Notes under the pieces: model-generated
Seen by the model: the letters and a program-made list of their open reading frames with translations, nothing else
Told to the model about the DNA's origin: nothing
The model's database searches: none
Assembly: GCF_017726655.1 (NCBI RefSeq)
Contig: NZ_CP072308.1
Coordinates: 372,001 to 436,000 of the forward strand
Origin: Agrobacterium tumefaciens
GTDB taxonomy: Bacteria; Pseudomonadota; Alphaproteobacteria; Rhizobiales; Rhizobiaceae
Length of the DNA stretch: 64,000 nt
Direction: 5' to 3'
Translations under genes and position numbers: made by a program
Shown: positions 9,065 to 17,355 of the stretch, piece by piece
How the letters are laid out: every line of letters begins with the position of its first letter
Numbering within the stretch: the stretch's first letter is position 1

Positions 9065-10540
9065 ATGACATCTCTTAGGCACCTGCTTCTCATTGCCCCC
9101 GAAACCATGGCCCGGATCGACGCGGCAGCCGGCCAGTCAGGCATCCCGCTTTATGACCTGATGGAGCGGGCGGGCCAGGCGGTCGCAGCTTCTGCGTTGC
9201 GGCACTATCCGCAGGCGCGGCGTTTTGTCGTTCTTTGTGGAGGCGGCAATAATGGTGGCGATGGTTATGTGGCGGCGCGGGCGCTTCTGCAGAGCGGAGC
9301 GGCGGTGACGGCTCATCATCTGGGCGATGTAGACGCTCTGAAGGGTGACGCGGGGCGAGCATTCGAGCGGAGCGGCGTCAAGCCTTTGCCCCTGGCTGAA
9401 TACGCGCCGCAGCCGGGCGATGTGGTGATCGACGCCGTTTTCGGAGCGGGACTTTCTCGCGATGTTCCGCAAGAGCTTGTGCGCGTGATTGATGCCGTTT
9501 CGGCGGCGAAGGCTCCGGTTCTTGCGGTCGATCTGCCGTCAGGGCTCTGCGGCCGACGGGGCGTTCCTCTCGGGGCGGCGTTCCGGGCGGAACGGACGGT
9601 GACCTTCATGGCACGCAAGCCGGGGCATCTGCTGATGCCGGGGCGGGAGCTGTGCGGCTCGCTAGAGGTTTTCGATATCGGCATTCCCTCGCGCATCCTG
9701 CTCGATCATGCGGGGTCTGTATCGGAAAACGATCCGCTTGTGTGGCGCGATGCCTTGCCCGCGCGGGAGATCGAAACCCACAAATTCCGCCGAGGGCATC
9801 TGACGGTCTTTGCCGGCCCGCCGCACGCAACGGGTGCCAGCCGCATGACGGCGATGGCGGCGATGAAGGCAGGCGCAGGCATCGTCACCGTTGCAGCGCC
9901 CAGGAAAGCGCTGGACGTGCTGTCGGTGACGTTGACGGCGGTGATGAACACGCCGATGGACGACGAGGACGAGCTTCGCGCGTGGCTCGACGACAATCGC
10001 CACGGCGCCTTTGTGATCGGTCCGGGGTTCGGCGATCTCGATAAGGCAAGGCGGTTCGTGTCGCTGCTTGGAGACAAGGCTGTCGTGCTGGATGCTGACG
10101 CGATTACCGCATTCAAGGCGCAGACCGACACCCTGTTCGAGGTGATCCGAGCCGGGCAGGGCAAATTCGTGATGACGCCGCATGAGGGTGAATTTGCCAG
10201 ACTATTTCCCGATCTCGCCGACGACAGGACGCTGAGCAAGATTGAGAAGGCGCAAGAAGCGGCGGCTCTCAGCGGCGCTGTGCTGGTTTACAAGGGGGCC
10301 GATACCGTCATCGCTGCCCCCGATGGCAGGGCAGTCGTTAACGCCAACGCACCGGCAAGCCTTGCCACGGCGGGTTCGGGCGATGTGCTTGCGGGTATTG
10401 TCGGCGCGTTGCTGGCGCAGGGAACGCCCGCTTTCGAGGCCGCTGCCGCCGGTGTCTGGCTGCACGGTGAGGCGGGCCACCGGGCTGGAGATGGCATGAC
10501 CGCGGAGGACCTTGCCCATGCGGTCCGGCCGTTTGGGTGA
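9065..10540 (+). CDS. nnr: Bifunctional NAD(P)H-hydrate epimerase / ADP-dependent NAD(P)H-hydrate dehydratase
   Basis: The 491-residue product fuses both NAD(P)HX repair activities. The N-terminal YjeF_N epimerase domain (about 10-215) contains 'CGGGNNGGDGYVAARAL' and 'GDVVIDAVFGAGLSRDV'. The C-terminal ribokinase-like dehydratase domain (about 235-485) contains 'KAGAGIVTVAAP', 'GPGFGDLD', 'MTPHEGEFARLFPD' and 'TAGSGDVLAGIVGALLAQG' near residues 434-452, which holds the catalytic Asp region. Together they restore damaged hydrated NADH/NADPH. The gene is divergent from glnB; in many rhizobia these two are neighbours. The ribosome binding site is modest (AGGGA 12 bases upstream). Confidence 0.95.
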   Translation: MTSLRHLLLIAPETMARIDAAAGQSGIPLYDLMERAGQAVAASALRHYPQARRFVVLCGGGNNGGDGYVAARALLQSGAAVTAHHLGDVDALKGDAGRAFERSGVKPLPLAEYAPQPGDVVIDAVFGAGLSRDVPQELVRVIDAVSAAKAPVLAVDLPSGLCGRRGVPLGAAFRAERTVTFMARKPGHLLMPGRELCGSLEVFDIGIPSRILLDHAGSVSENDPLVWRDALPAREIETHKFRRGHLTVFAGPPHATGASRMTAMAAMKAGAGIVTVAAPRKALDVLSVTLTAVMNTPMDDEDELRAWLDDNRHGAFVIGPGFGDLDKARRFVSLLGDKAVVLDADAITAFKAQTDTLFEVIRAGQGKFVMTPHEGEFARLFPDLADDRTLSKIEKAQEAAALSGAVLVYKGADTVIAAPDGRAVVNANAPASLATAGSGDVLAGIVGALLAQGTPAFEAAAAGVWLHGEAGHRAGDGMTAEDLAHAVRPFG

Positions 10541-10559
10541 TGTAGGATGCTCATCTTCA

Positions 10560-10675
10560 CTTCCGACACCCCGGATCTGGTCCAGGGTCCAGCGCAATCA
10601 AATCCTTGATCGCGAGAGACTCTTTGACGGCGCCGACGCGCCGTGGCTGGATGCCGGATCAATTCCGGCATGAGG
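10560..10675. repeat. Dispersed palindromic element, copy A
   Basis: This ~110-base element shares blocks with 29960-30071 and 46322-46433: an outer ACCCCGGA..., an inner AATCCTTGATCGCG palindromic segment, GGCGC..GCGCCGTGGCTG, and a terminal CCGG..CCGGCATGA. It lies between two convergent genes. Its left edge is less well conserved (GACACCCCGGA in place of GTCACCCCGGA). Confidence 0.85.
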
Positions 10676-10734
10676 GAGATGCTTCGTCTTCGATCTGCCT
10701 GCGATCGTGTCCGAGGCTTTGTAAGGCCGCGTCT

Positions 10735-11775
10735 TCAATGCGCGGCTTTGCCTGCTTGGCTCGCCATTGCCATTCGTGACGCGCTCATCAACAGTTTGCG
10801 CTCGGCGCGTTCCTGCTGCGGCGTGCGATTGTAGATTTCGCGATAACACTTCGAAAAATGCGAGGCGGAAACGAAACCGCAGGCAACCGCAACCTCAACG
10901 ACCGGCATTGCGGACTGGATCAGCAGATGCCGTGCGCGATCGAGGCGGATTTCGAGATAATATCGGGCGGGGGAGCGACCCATTTCCTGGCGGAAGAGGC
11001 GTTCTACCTGCCGCCGCGACAGATCGGCGGCATCGGCAATATCCAGAAGCGAAAGCGGTTCCGACAGATTGCCTTCCATCAACTCGATAATCGAAAGAAC
11101 CTTGCTGTTCTGGACACCAAGTCGTGCACGCAGTGGCAGGCGCTGGCGATCGTTCGGGCTGCGCACCCGGTCCGTCAGCTGCTGTTCGCAAACGCGGTTG
11201 ACGAGGTTCTCACCGAAATCCTGGCCGATCAGGCTCAGCATCATGTCCAGCGATGCGGTCCCGCCGGCGCAGGTGTAGATGTTGCTGTCGACTTCGTAGA
11301 GGTCGGCATAGACCTCGACCTGCGGAAAGGCTTCGGCAAAGCTCGGGAGGTTCTCCCAATGGATTGCGCAGCGCTTGCCGTTGAGAAGTCCCGCCTCGGC
11401 GAGAATGTGAGTGGCCGTACAGAGGCTGCCGAGCGTGATGCCGCGATTATAGGCTTCGCGCAGCCAGGCATTGACGGATTTATTGCCGTATTGCTCCACA
11501 TTCAGACCCGAACAGACGATTGCCATATCCGGACGCTTTTCACCGTTGATGAAACGTCGTTCGTCGGCAAGACAGGTATCGGCCTCAAGACAGATACGGC
11601 TTGAGGACATGACCTTGCCGCCATCCAGAGACGCCAGGCGCCATTGGTAGGCCGTGTAACCCAGCATCTGGTTGGCCAGGCGAAGTGTCTCGATGGCTCC
11701 GGTAAAAGGCAGCATGGTAAATTGCGGAATGAGAAAAAAGACGATTGAGCGCTTTTTCTGGGAGTCTCTGCTCAT
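10735..11775 (-). CDS. GlxA-family transcriptional regulator (DJ-1/PfpI domain plus AraC-type HTH)
   Basis: This 346-residue protein has an N-terminal class I glutamine amidotransferase-like (DJ-1/PfpI) domain, about residues 10-190, starting 'SIVFFLIPQFTMLPFTGAIETLRLAN'. The nucleophile-elbow region reads 'GSLCTATHILAEAGLLNGKRCAIHWE', with a Cys in the usual place. A C-terminal AraC/XylS double helix-turn-helix (about 225-325) includes 'DLSRRQVERLFRQEMGRSPARYYLEIRL' and 'ACGFVSASHFSKCYREIYNRTP'. Members sense small molecules and activate catabolic genes such as those for betaine, carnitine or glycine. The ligand is not readable here; the MetF-like gene some 1.7 kb away makes a methylated-amine substrate conceivable but unproven. 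Confidence 0.9.
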   Translation of the reverse strand: MSRDSQKKRSIVFFLIPQFTMLPFTGAIETLRLANQMLGYTAYQWRLASLDGGKVMSSSRICLEADTCLADERRFINGEKRPDMAIVCSGLNVEQYGNKSVNAWLREAYNRGITLGSLCTATHILAEAGLLNGKRCAIHWENLPSFAEAFPQVEVYADLYEVDSNIYTCAGGTASLDMMLSLIGQDFGENLVNRVCEQQLTDRVRSPNDRQRLPLRARLGVQNSKVLSIIELMEGNLSEPLSLLDIADAADLSRRQVERLFRQEMGRSPARYYLEIRLDRARHLLIQSAMPVVEVAVACGFVSASHFSKCYREIYNRTPQQERAERKLLMSASRMAMASQAGKAAH

Positions 11776-12046
11776 TTGCCCGTGCTCCGTTGCGAATACA
11801 CAATTCCTCTCTTGGAATTGGTATTCTGGATGTCCTCATTGCGACATCTTTCGCGAAAAATACGTCGCGAAAATGGAGCTGTCAAAGAATCGCTTTTGAA
11901 ATAAGCAAATTTTGCGATGCGCCTTCTAAACAGGCGGTCTGTCGCATGCAAAACAGGCAGGCTTATTTGCGCCCTTCATGATATAACTCAAAATTATAGT
12001 GGTGGCTCGCAATGCATTCAAAGATTGCGAGCCAAGGGGGCGGCCA

Positions 12047-12265
12047 TCACTTGCGGATGTCGCGCATGCTGGGGGTTTCGGCTGTCGGCCATCCAATGTC
12101 CTTTAAGGTTTCGGGCGGCAGGCCCTCCAATGTACGAAGCATCCTGTCGCGGCGCCATTCCGCATAACGGGCAGCGACCTGTTCTGAGAGGCGATTGAGC
12201 CAGCCTCCGGGTGACGGACGATGTGGAGACCGGTTCGTTACCGGCAGATAATGTACCATGGTCAT
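12047..12265 (-). CDS. Small DUF1127 protein
   Basis: The 72-residue product starts at ATG 12265 with AAAGGA 8 bases upstream. The C-terminal part 'ARYAEWRRDRMLRTLEGLPPETLKDIGWP' is a typical DUF1127 (YjiS-like) motif: a basic helix followed by L..LpdetLkDIGl. Short DUF1127 proteins in Agrobacterium and relatives are implicated in RNA- or phosphate/carbon-related stress responses, and some are controlled by a LsrB/VtlR-type LysR regulator. A LysR gene of that type is divergent from it here, and the shared 264-base region carries repeated GAATGA sites. Confidence 0.85.
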   Translation of the reverse strand: MTMVHYLPVTNRSPHRPSPGGWLNRLSEQVAARYAEWRRDRMLRTLEGLPPETLKDIGWPTAETPSMRDIRK

Positions 12266-12337
12266 GTCTTTGTCCTTTCGTGAACAACGATCCTGTTTGC
12301 GACTTCGGTATGCGCTTGCCTGTTTCATCAGGCAATA

Positions 12338-12377
12338 GAATGAATCTTATGTCATTCATCAAATTTCGGAATGAATT
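12338..12377. promoter_or_regulatory. Candidate LysR operator between DUF1127 and LysR genes
   Basis: ATGAAT (12340-12345) and ATTCAT (12354-12359) form a 6-bp inverted repeat with an 8-base centre, and a third half-site GGAATGAAT follows at 12368-12376. The dyad lies 75 bases before the DUF1127 start codon, a usual place for LysR-type activator binding. That this regulator binds here is inferred from divergence and symmetry. Confidence 0.45.
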
Positions 12378-12529
12378 GTCGAGCAGGGTGTAACTCTATC
12401 AATGCCCTTGACACTCATTCCCGCGACCAGTGCGCGCCATCAATCATGTCAGAAGGATGCGCCTCGGTTGACATTCAATCAAACGAAATGATATCCATCT
12501 ATAAATCAAAATATTTGAAGGTACGTGCC

Positions 12530-13426
12530 ATGACCGTGACTTTCCGCCAACCACTGCCGTTGCTGGATAACGACATCTTGAGAACCTTCGTCGCGATTGC
12601 GGAAACAGGGAATTTCTCCACCGCTGCGGAAGTCGTGTTCAGGACGCCTTCGGCCGTTTCAATGCAGATCAAGAAGCTGGAGGAGCAGTTGAAGACGACG
12701 CTCTTCCTGCGAGACGCGCGTTCCGTCACCTTGACCGCGCACGGCGAGACGCTGCTCACCTACGCGCGGCGCATGATCGCGCTTTCCAATGAGGCGGTGT
12801 CGCGTTTCGTCATGCCGGAACTGTCGGGTGTCGTCCGGCTGGGCGCGCCGGAAGATATCGGCGAGCGTGGCCTGCTACCAGGCATTCTCAAGCGTTTTGC
12901 CGATGTTTTCCCGGGCATAATGATCGACGTCACCATCGATTCCAGTTCCAATCTTTACAAGCGCATGGATGAACGGCGGCTTGACCTTGCCTTGGTCAAC
13001 TGTGCCTCGCATCCATTGCGCGACACCGGCGAGGTGTTGATGCGCGAGCGGCTGGTCTGGGCCGGCGCGAAATGCGGGACTGCTCATCTGCGTGATCCGC
13101 TGCCGATCTCGATCTGGGAAGAAGGCTGCATCTGGCGCTCGGAAGCGATCAACTCGCTGGAACGGCGCGGGCGCAATTTCCGCGTGGCCTATCTCAGTGG
13201 CCATACCATGGCGCAACGCGCGGCGATCGTGGCGGATCTTGCCATCGCGCCGTTACCGCGCTCCTATGTCCAGAACGACATGGTGATCCTGGGTGACAAG
13301 GAGGGCCTGCCGGAGCTTGGCAGTTTCGATATCCGCCTGATCATGGGTGATAAGGCCTCACGCCCGGTTCTGGCCGTGGCGGAGAGCATTCGAAATGCTT
13401 TTGGAGAGGTTGCCAAGGCGGCCTGA
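12530..13426 (+). CDS. LysR-family transcriptional regulator (LsrB/VtlR-like)
   Basis: The protein has 298 residues from MTVTFRQPLPLLDNDILRTF, with AAGG 7 bases upstream; 53 further upstream codons lack similarity. The N-terminal winged HTH (about 10-68) reads 'ILRTFVAIAETGNFSTAAEVVFRTPSAVSMQIKKLEEQL'. The effector domain (about 90-290) includes 'GVVRLGAPEDIGERGLLPGILKRFADVFPGI'. The N-terminal sequence is strongly like the LsrB/VtlR group that controls stress tolerance, envelope genes, small RNAs and DUF1127 genes in rhizobia and Brucella. It is more likely a paralogue than the main LsrB, since the AbcR small RNA genes are not beside it. It is divergent from a DUF1127 gene. Confidence 0.88.
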   Translation: MTVTFRQPLPLLDNDILRTFVAIAETGNFSTAAEVVFRTPSAVSMQIKKLEEQLKTTLFLRDARSVTLTAHGETLLTYARRMIALSNEAVSRFVMPELSGVVRLGAPEDIGERGLLPGILKRFADVFPGIMIDVTIDSSSNLYKRMDERRLDLALVNCASHPLRDTGEVLMRERLVWAGAKCGTAHLRDPLPISIWEEGCIWRSEAINSLERRGRNFRVAYLSGHTMAQRAAIVADLAIAPLPRSYVQNDMVILGDKEGLPELGSFDIRLIMGDKASRPVLAVAESIRNAFGEVAKAA

Positions 13427-13476
13427 TATCGCAGGCAGGCGCAGCGGCCACGCTGGTGCGCAGCCTCTATCACTCG

Positions 13477-14397
13477 CTATCCCGTCATCGAATCCGGTGA
13501 CAAGGCGTGGGCGGTTGGGTCCCTTTTCCAACTTCCGCGTTGAACCAGCCAGTCGGCTGAATTCTGCAGGCCGCCGAAGGGGAAGACGTGAATTTGCTGA
13601 ATCGGCCCTTGCGTCTTGGCGCGCCAGTGACGCTCAATCGGGCCCACCACACCTTCCGGCGAATGGCCTTTTGCAAGCGTCGTCAAGGACAGCGCGTTTT
13701 TCTTGAGATAGGCGATGGAATTGCCGACCCCGCAGAGGGCGGCATATTTCAGAAGCGTCGTGATTTTGGCCGGGCCAGACACACCGATATGAACCGGCAA
13801 ATCGATGCCGGAGAGGGCGAGCCCTTCCGCCCAGGCGATAAAACGGCCGGGATCGAAACCGAACTGGGTGACGATGCGCATGTCGGCGTTCGTCCGTTCA
13901 GCAAACTCGCGTTTCAGCTTCAGAGCGTTTACGGCAATATCGTCGCTGAAGTCCGGGCTGCCCTCCGGGTGGCCGGCAATGGCGATCTGCGTGATACCGC
14001 AACTGTCCAACAGGCCCGTCGAGAGCAGGTCCATGCTGGATGCGAAGGGTCCCACGGGCCGGTCGACGCCACCGCCGACAACAAGGACATCGGTCACGCC
14101 CGCTTCGCCCGCCAGCCGCTTTACCTGTTCCTCAAATCCTGCGCGGGAGGGAAGGCGCCGTGCTGCGAGATGCGGCACTGGCATATAACCCAGGTCGCGC
14201 AGATGCGCTGCGGCTTGCACAAGCTTTTCCTGCGAGGCCGCCCCGGTATCGGTAAGATAGACCCGCACACCTTTCGGAAAAACACCGGATAGATCAGTCG
14301 CGCCGAGCACCTGCGCGGGCGAGGCTTCGATGGAGGCGGGGATAGCGGACGTGGTGACGTTATCGGGCAATTTGTGCATGTTCCTTTTTATTATCAT
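13477..14397 (-). CDS. Methylenetetrahydrofolate reductase-family protein (MetF-like)
   Basis: This 306-residue TIM-barrel protein shows MTHFR-family features: 'GVTDVLVVGGGVDRPVGPF', 'DDIAVNALKLKREFAERTNADMRIVTQFGFDP' and 'LPVHIGVSGPAKITTLLKYAALCGVG'. True MetF reduces methylene-THF to methyl-THF using FAD. This sequence is divergent from the usual biosynthetic MetF and resembles the paralogues found with C1 or methylated-amine catabolism genes. It starts at ATG 14397; a Met at 14379 with AAAAAGGAAC directly before it is an alternative. A formyltransferase-family gene lies 89 bases upstream on the same strand, suggesting a folate C1 unit. Confidence 0.8.
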   Translation of the reverse strand: MIIKRNMHKLPDNVTTSAIPASIEASPAQVLGATDLSGVFPKGVRVYLTDTGAASQEKLVQAAAHLRDLGYMPVPHLAARRLPSRAGFEEQVKRLAGEAGVTDVLVVGGGVDRPVGPFASSMDLLSTGLLDSCGITQIAIAGHPEGSPDFSDDIAVNALKLKREFAERTNADMRIVTQFGFDPGRFIAWAEGLALSGIDLPVHIGVSGPAKITTLLKYAALCGVGNSIAYLKKNALSLTTLAKGHSPEGVVGPIERHWRAKTQGPIQQIHVFPFGGLQNSADWLVQRGSWKRDPTAHALSPDSMTG

Positions 14398-14486
14398 GCA
14401 CGGATTTCAGGGCGAAGTCTGTAGTTGTTGCGGCAAGACAGGCCTGCATCTGCGACGAAGCTCGCTTGCCGCTGCCTCCACGGCCG

Positions 14487-15263
14487 TCACCAGATTCGTT
14501 TCGTCAGGCCGTTCCAGAGCCATGTCCAGATCGTCGGCGGAAACCGCAGGACGGATCGGCCGTGGGAAGGTGGCTGTGGCGAGAGGCTGCCGGAAAATGC
14601 GTCTTCGATGGCGCTGATGGCGATATCGACCGAACCCGCCGTCAGAAGCAGCGGGTAGGTGGCGATGGTGTCGGAAGAGGAGGGTTTCAGCCGCTTTTCA
14701 TAAAGCGTTGCGCCGGTATCGACGCCCTTGTCCACCAGATGCACGGTTGCGCCGAAGTTACCGCGGTCCTTTTCCACAAGCGCCCAATAACCGCCCATCT
14801 GGCCGCGATAGGCAGGGTTGATACCGGCGTGGAAATTGATGACCGGGCAGCGGAGGGAACGCAGTGTCTCTGCCGTCAGAAGGCGGCAGGAAATGGTGAA
14901 GATCACCGCCGGTTCCAGCATATTGGCGGCCTTGCGGCATTCCTCGTCATTGAGCGAGGTAAAGCGAGTAACGGGAATGTCGGGAGAGAGGTCTGCGACA
15001 AGACCGTGCTCGGCGATGATCTCACCGCTTCTTCGGGCGGCGACACGTTTGCCAAGCCGGGAAGCGATCATCGTCGCCATCTGGCCGAGAGCAACAACCC
15101 AGCCGAGCCGCCGCGCCCGTCGCTTCAGAATGGCAGATTTGCCTTCCGGCTCTTCCAGGAACACGTGAATATCCGGGAACTGCGCTGAGAGCGCGTTGAT
15201 CATGACATTGGGGTTCACGCCGCCCGCCGTCATCACCAGGAGCCGTTTGTTGAATTCGGTCAT
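14487..15263 (-). CDS. Formyltransferase-family protein
   Basis: The 258-residue product carries a Formyl_trans_N-type fold. The catalytic triad of the family is visible as Asn143 and His145 in 'CPVINFHAGINPAYRG' and Asp182 in 'DKGVDTGATLYEK'. It lacks the C-terminal tRNA-binding domain of methionyl-tRNA formyltransferase and is not close to PurN. The usual 'HPSLLPxYRG' reads 'HAGINPAYRG' here. Substrate is therefore unknown; an N10-formyl-THF donor is likely from the family. The ATG at 15263 was chosen over a GTG nine bases upstream. It precedes the MetF-like gene, probably in one transcript. Confidence 0.78.
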   Translation of the reverse strand: MTEFNKRLLVMTAGGVNPNVMINALSAQFPDIHVFLEEPEGKSAILKRRARRLGWVVALGQMATMIASRLGKRVAARRSGEIIAEHGLVADLSPDIPVTRFTSLNDEECRKAANMLEPAVIFTISCRLLTAETLRSLRCPVINFHAGINPAYRGQMGGYWALVEKDRGNFGATVHLVDKGVDTGATLYEKRLKPSSSDTIATYPLLLTAGSVDIAISAIEDAFSGSLSPQPPSHGRSVLRFPPTIWTWLWNGLTKRIW

Positions 15264-15367
15264 GTCGCCCACGGAAGTTATCCTAAACCTGCACTGCTGC
15301 TGGAGTGTCGCCTGTGAAGTTCAAAACCATGTTAATTTTCATCGACGGGATTTTTTGAAACGCCGCT

Positions 15368-15392
15368 GGAACCGTTTTTTTGGACTCACGTT
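15368..15392 (+). promoter_or_regulatory. EcfG/RpoE2-type general stress promoter of the entericidin gene
   Basis: GGAAC (15368-15372), exactly 16 bases, then CGTT (15389-15392): a perfect match to the alphaproteobacterial EcfG consensus GGAAC-N16-17-CGTT. The start codon is 62 bases beyond the -10 element. Confidence 0.8.
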
Positions 15393-15454
15393 ATTGTGAC
15401 GCACATCACATCGGCGCTTGCCGTGGACGGCAAGTCATAGGGGAGTTGTTTCAC

Positions 15455-15616
15455 ATGATCACACGTATTCTTTCTACCGTTTTCGTGGCTTTGCTGACCG
15501 TTGTCACCCTGAGCTCCTGCGGCAATACCATCCGTGGTATGGGCCGCGATACGGCAAACGCCGTTGATGCAACGCAGGACGCCGGACGCAGCGTCGACCG
15601 CGCCGCCCGCCGCTAA
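15455..15616 (+). CDS. Entericidin EcnA/B-family small lipoprotein
   Basis: This 53-residue protein has a lipoprotein signal with lipobox LSSC (Cys22), followed by 'GNTIRGMGRDTANAVDATQDAGRSVDRAARR', the amphipathic helix typical of entericidins. GGGAG lies 10 bases before the ATG. Entericidin family members are small membrane lipoproteins induced on entry into stationary phase or under osmotic stress and linked to an antidote/toxin pair in enterobacteria. Here a single gene is present, with a perfect general-stress promoter upstream and a strong terminator downstream, so it is a monocistronic unit. Confidence 0.88.
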   Translation: MITRILSTVFVALLTVVTLSSCGNTIRGMGRDTANAVDATQDAGRSVDRAARR

Positions 15617-15637
15617 CACAAGCTCCCCTCTCGGAAA

Positions 15638-15669
15638 GGTGTTACCCGAAAAGTCGGGTGACGCCTTTT
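15638..15669 (+). terminator. Intrinsic terminator of the entericidin gene
   Basis: GGTGTTACCCG (15638-15648) pairs with CGGGTGACGCC (15655-15665) through two G-U pairs, loop AAAAGT, followed by TTTTCTTT. It begins 21 bases after the stop codon. Confidence 0.85.
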
Positions 15670-15723
15670 CTTTGTCCTGATTTGCCTGTGAGTGTTCGCC
15701 CGACGAGAATCAGGTGGGCGGTC

Positions 15724-16488
15724 ATGATGTATTCGATGAAGAAACTGGCGCAGGTGCTGCTACCGTTGTTATTACCGTTTTCGGCGCAGGCAGCCGGGCA
15801 GGCGGATTTTTGCAAGACCATCGATCATGCCGGCGGGCGCTATATCGTTTGCAGTTTCGATCCGGCAAAAAGCACCATCCGCATCTATGACCGCGACCCT
15901 GTCTCCGGGCAGGGATATCGCAGCTTCGCCGATCTGTCGTCGGCCCTGTGGCGACAGCATATGTTCAGCGTTTTCGCCATGAATGGCGGCATGTATCACT
16001 CCGACTATTCCCCCGTCGGGCTTTTCGTCGAAAACGGCATGGAGCGGTCGCGCATCATTAGCGGCGGCGGCTGGGGAAATTTCCATCTGCTTCCCAACGG
16101 CGTGTTTTATTTAAAGGGTGCGGCCGCCGGCGTTCTGGAAACGCAAGCCTATCTGGCGGCCGATCCCAAGCCCGATTTCGCCACCCAGTCCGGGCCGATG
16201 CTTGTCATCGACGGTAAGCTTCACCCACGTTTCCTGCCCGATAGCGACAGTCTGAAACGGCGCAATGGCGTCGGTGTCTCCCGCAACGGCATGGTGCATT
16301 TCGCCATTTCCGAAAACACTGTCCGTTTTTACGATTTCGGCACGCTGTTTCGGGATGTGCTGGATGCGCCAAATGCGCTTTATCTCGACGGCACTATCTC
16401 CAGTGTCGATATCCCTGCCATGAACCGGCGGGATCAGCTATTCCCGATGGGGCCCATCATCGCCGTGGTCGACCGTGTGCCGGACTGA
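15724..16488 (+). CDS. Exported phosphodiester glycosidase-family protein (NAGPA/DUF2233-like)
   Basis: The 254-residue product starts at ATG 15724 behind AGGTGG; a GTG 66 bases upstream is less likely. A signal peptide spans about residues 1-23 ('KKLAQVLLPLLLPFSAQAAG'). The mature part matches the NAGPA (N-acetylglucosamine-1-phosphodiester alpha-N-acetylglucosaminidase-like) domain: 'FAMNGGMYHSDYSPVGLFVENG', 'SGPMLVIDGKLHPRF', 'RRNGVGVSRNGMVHFAISE' and 'NALYLDGTISSV'. It is probably a periplasmic hydrolase acting on an envelope glycan; the substrate is unknown. Its tail-to-tail neighbour starts 9 bases after its stop codon. Confidence 0.85.
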   Translation: MMYSMKKLAQVLLPLLLPFSAQAAGQADFCKTIDHAGGRYIVCSFDPAKSTIRIYDRDPVSGQGYRSFADLSSALWRQHMFSVFAMNGGMYHSDYSPVGLFVENGMERSRIISGGGWGNFHLLPNGVFYLKGAAAGVLETQAYLAADPKPDFATQSGPMLVIDGKLHPRFLPDSDSLKRRNGVGVSRNGMVHFAISENTVRFYDFGTLFRDVLDAPNALYLDGTISSVDIPAMNRRDQLFPMGPIIAVVDRVPD

Positions 16489-16497
16489 CCGGAAACG

Positions 16498-16848
16498 TCA
16501 GATCGGTGCCTTGGGATAGGCTTTTTCAAGCCCGGCCGATGCCGTCAGCCCCTTTCGGAAAGAAAGATAGGCAGGATGCTGGCTGGCCTTGGCCGTTTCC
16601 GCCAGACGGATTTGCAGGCGGGCGGGGGCATTGCTGCCGAGCCATTCGCCTGCGGCTTCAAGTTTAAGGCTGTTGAGGAAGCGCGCATTGGCCTGCTGGT
16701 CGAGGTAGAGATTGATGCCGGCCAGTAAATTCTCGTCCTGCACCGCATTTTCCATCAGTAACGAAACCCACGCCTTGTCCTCACTTGTGAGCGCCGTCAG
16801 TTTTGACGCGACCGTATCTCTGTCGGGAAAGGAAGAAGCCTGCTGCAT
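16498..16848 (-). CDS. Hypothetical protein, small and alpha-helical
   Basis: This 116-residue protein was not recognised. It starts at MQQASSFPDRDTVASKLTALTSEDKAW with GAGGCGAG upstream; the open frame extends 62 codons further but that part looks non-coding. No signal peptide, transmembrane segment or Cys is visible. The sequence is rich in Ala, Leu and Glu with evenly spaced hydrophobics, suggesting a soluble helical bundle. The codon pattern resembles that of its neighbours, so it is probably real. Confidence 0.6.
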   Translation of the reverse strand: MQQASSFPDRDTVASKLTALTSEDKAWVSLLMENAVQDENLLAGINLYLDQQANARFLNSLKLEAAGEWLGSNAPARLQIRLAETAKASQHPAYLSFRKGLTASAGLEKAYPKAPI

Positions 16849-17227
16849 GAAAGACTCGCCTCGTTGCTGTTGGCATCGTCGATAGAGCAGGGGCTGTGGC
16901 CTTTCAAGACAGCGTGCGCGCGGCCGGTCAAAATTCGACCGCTGCGTGCCGAGCAGGCTCCTCTTCAACAGGGGTTTGTGGAAAAGCTTTAAATAACGGT
17001 TACACTTTAGCCTAAATTGCGGCGACACCGACAAACGTCCATCTTTGGGACAGTCCTGTAAGGCTTTGTTTTTTCACATACCTATGCGCCGCGCGAATGG
17101 CAGACCGTCAAAAACGCCTTCATTTAGCCGCTTTTTGCATTTGCGTTCCGCGCCGGATTTTAATAAATGCTTGCTCCAACGGGCCGGGTCTTGAAGATCC
17201 CCCGGAGAGTGAATAGCTGGAGTAATC
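16849..17227. other. Intergenic region between divergent genes, 379 bases
   Basis: No convincing open frame or RNA gene was seen. It should hold the promoter of the 116-residue hypothetical gene (minus) and of the 33-residue gene (plus). The middle part (about 17000-17075) is relatively AT-rich. No named operator was recognised. Confidence 0.4.
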
Positions 17228-17329
17228 ATGGAAGAAACCGCTCAGAAATCCTGCTGGGGCGTCACCTTGCGCGCACTTGCAGGCTTTGCCGCTTTTCTCG
17301 CATTGACGTACATTTTTGGCAGCCCATAA
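17228..17329 (+). CDS. 33-residue single-pass membrane microprotein
   Basis: The ATG at 17228 lies 6 bases after GGAG (17219-17222). The product has a charged, short N-terminus (MEETAQKSCWG) and one hydrophobic segment of about 20 residues ('VTLRALAGFAAFLALTYIFG') ending three residues before the stop. A terminator follows directly. The features fit a real small membrane protein, but no family was recognised. Confidence 0.55.
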   Translation: MEETAQKSCWGVTLRALAGFAAFLALTYIFGSP

Positions 17330-17355
17330 GCATCTCTCCTGAATGACGGGTTTTT

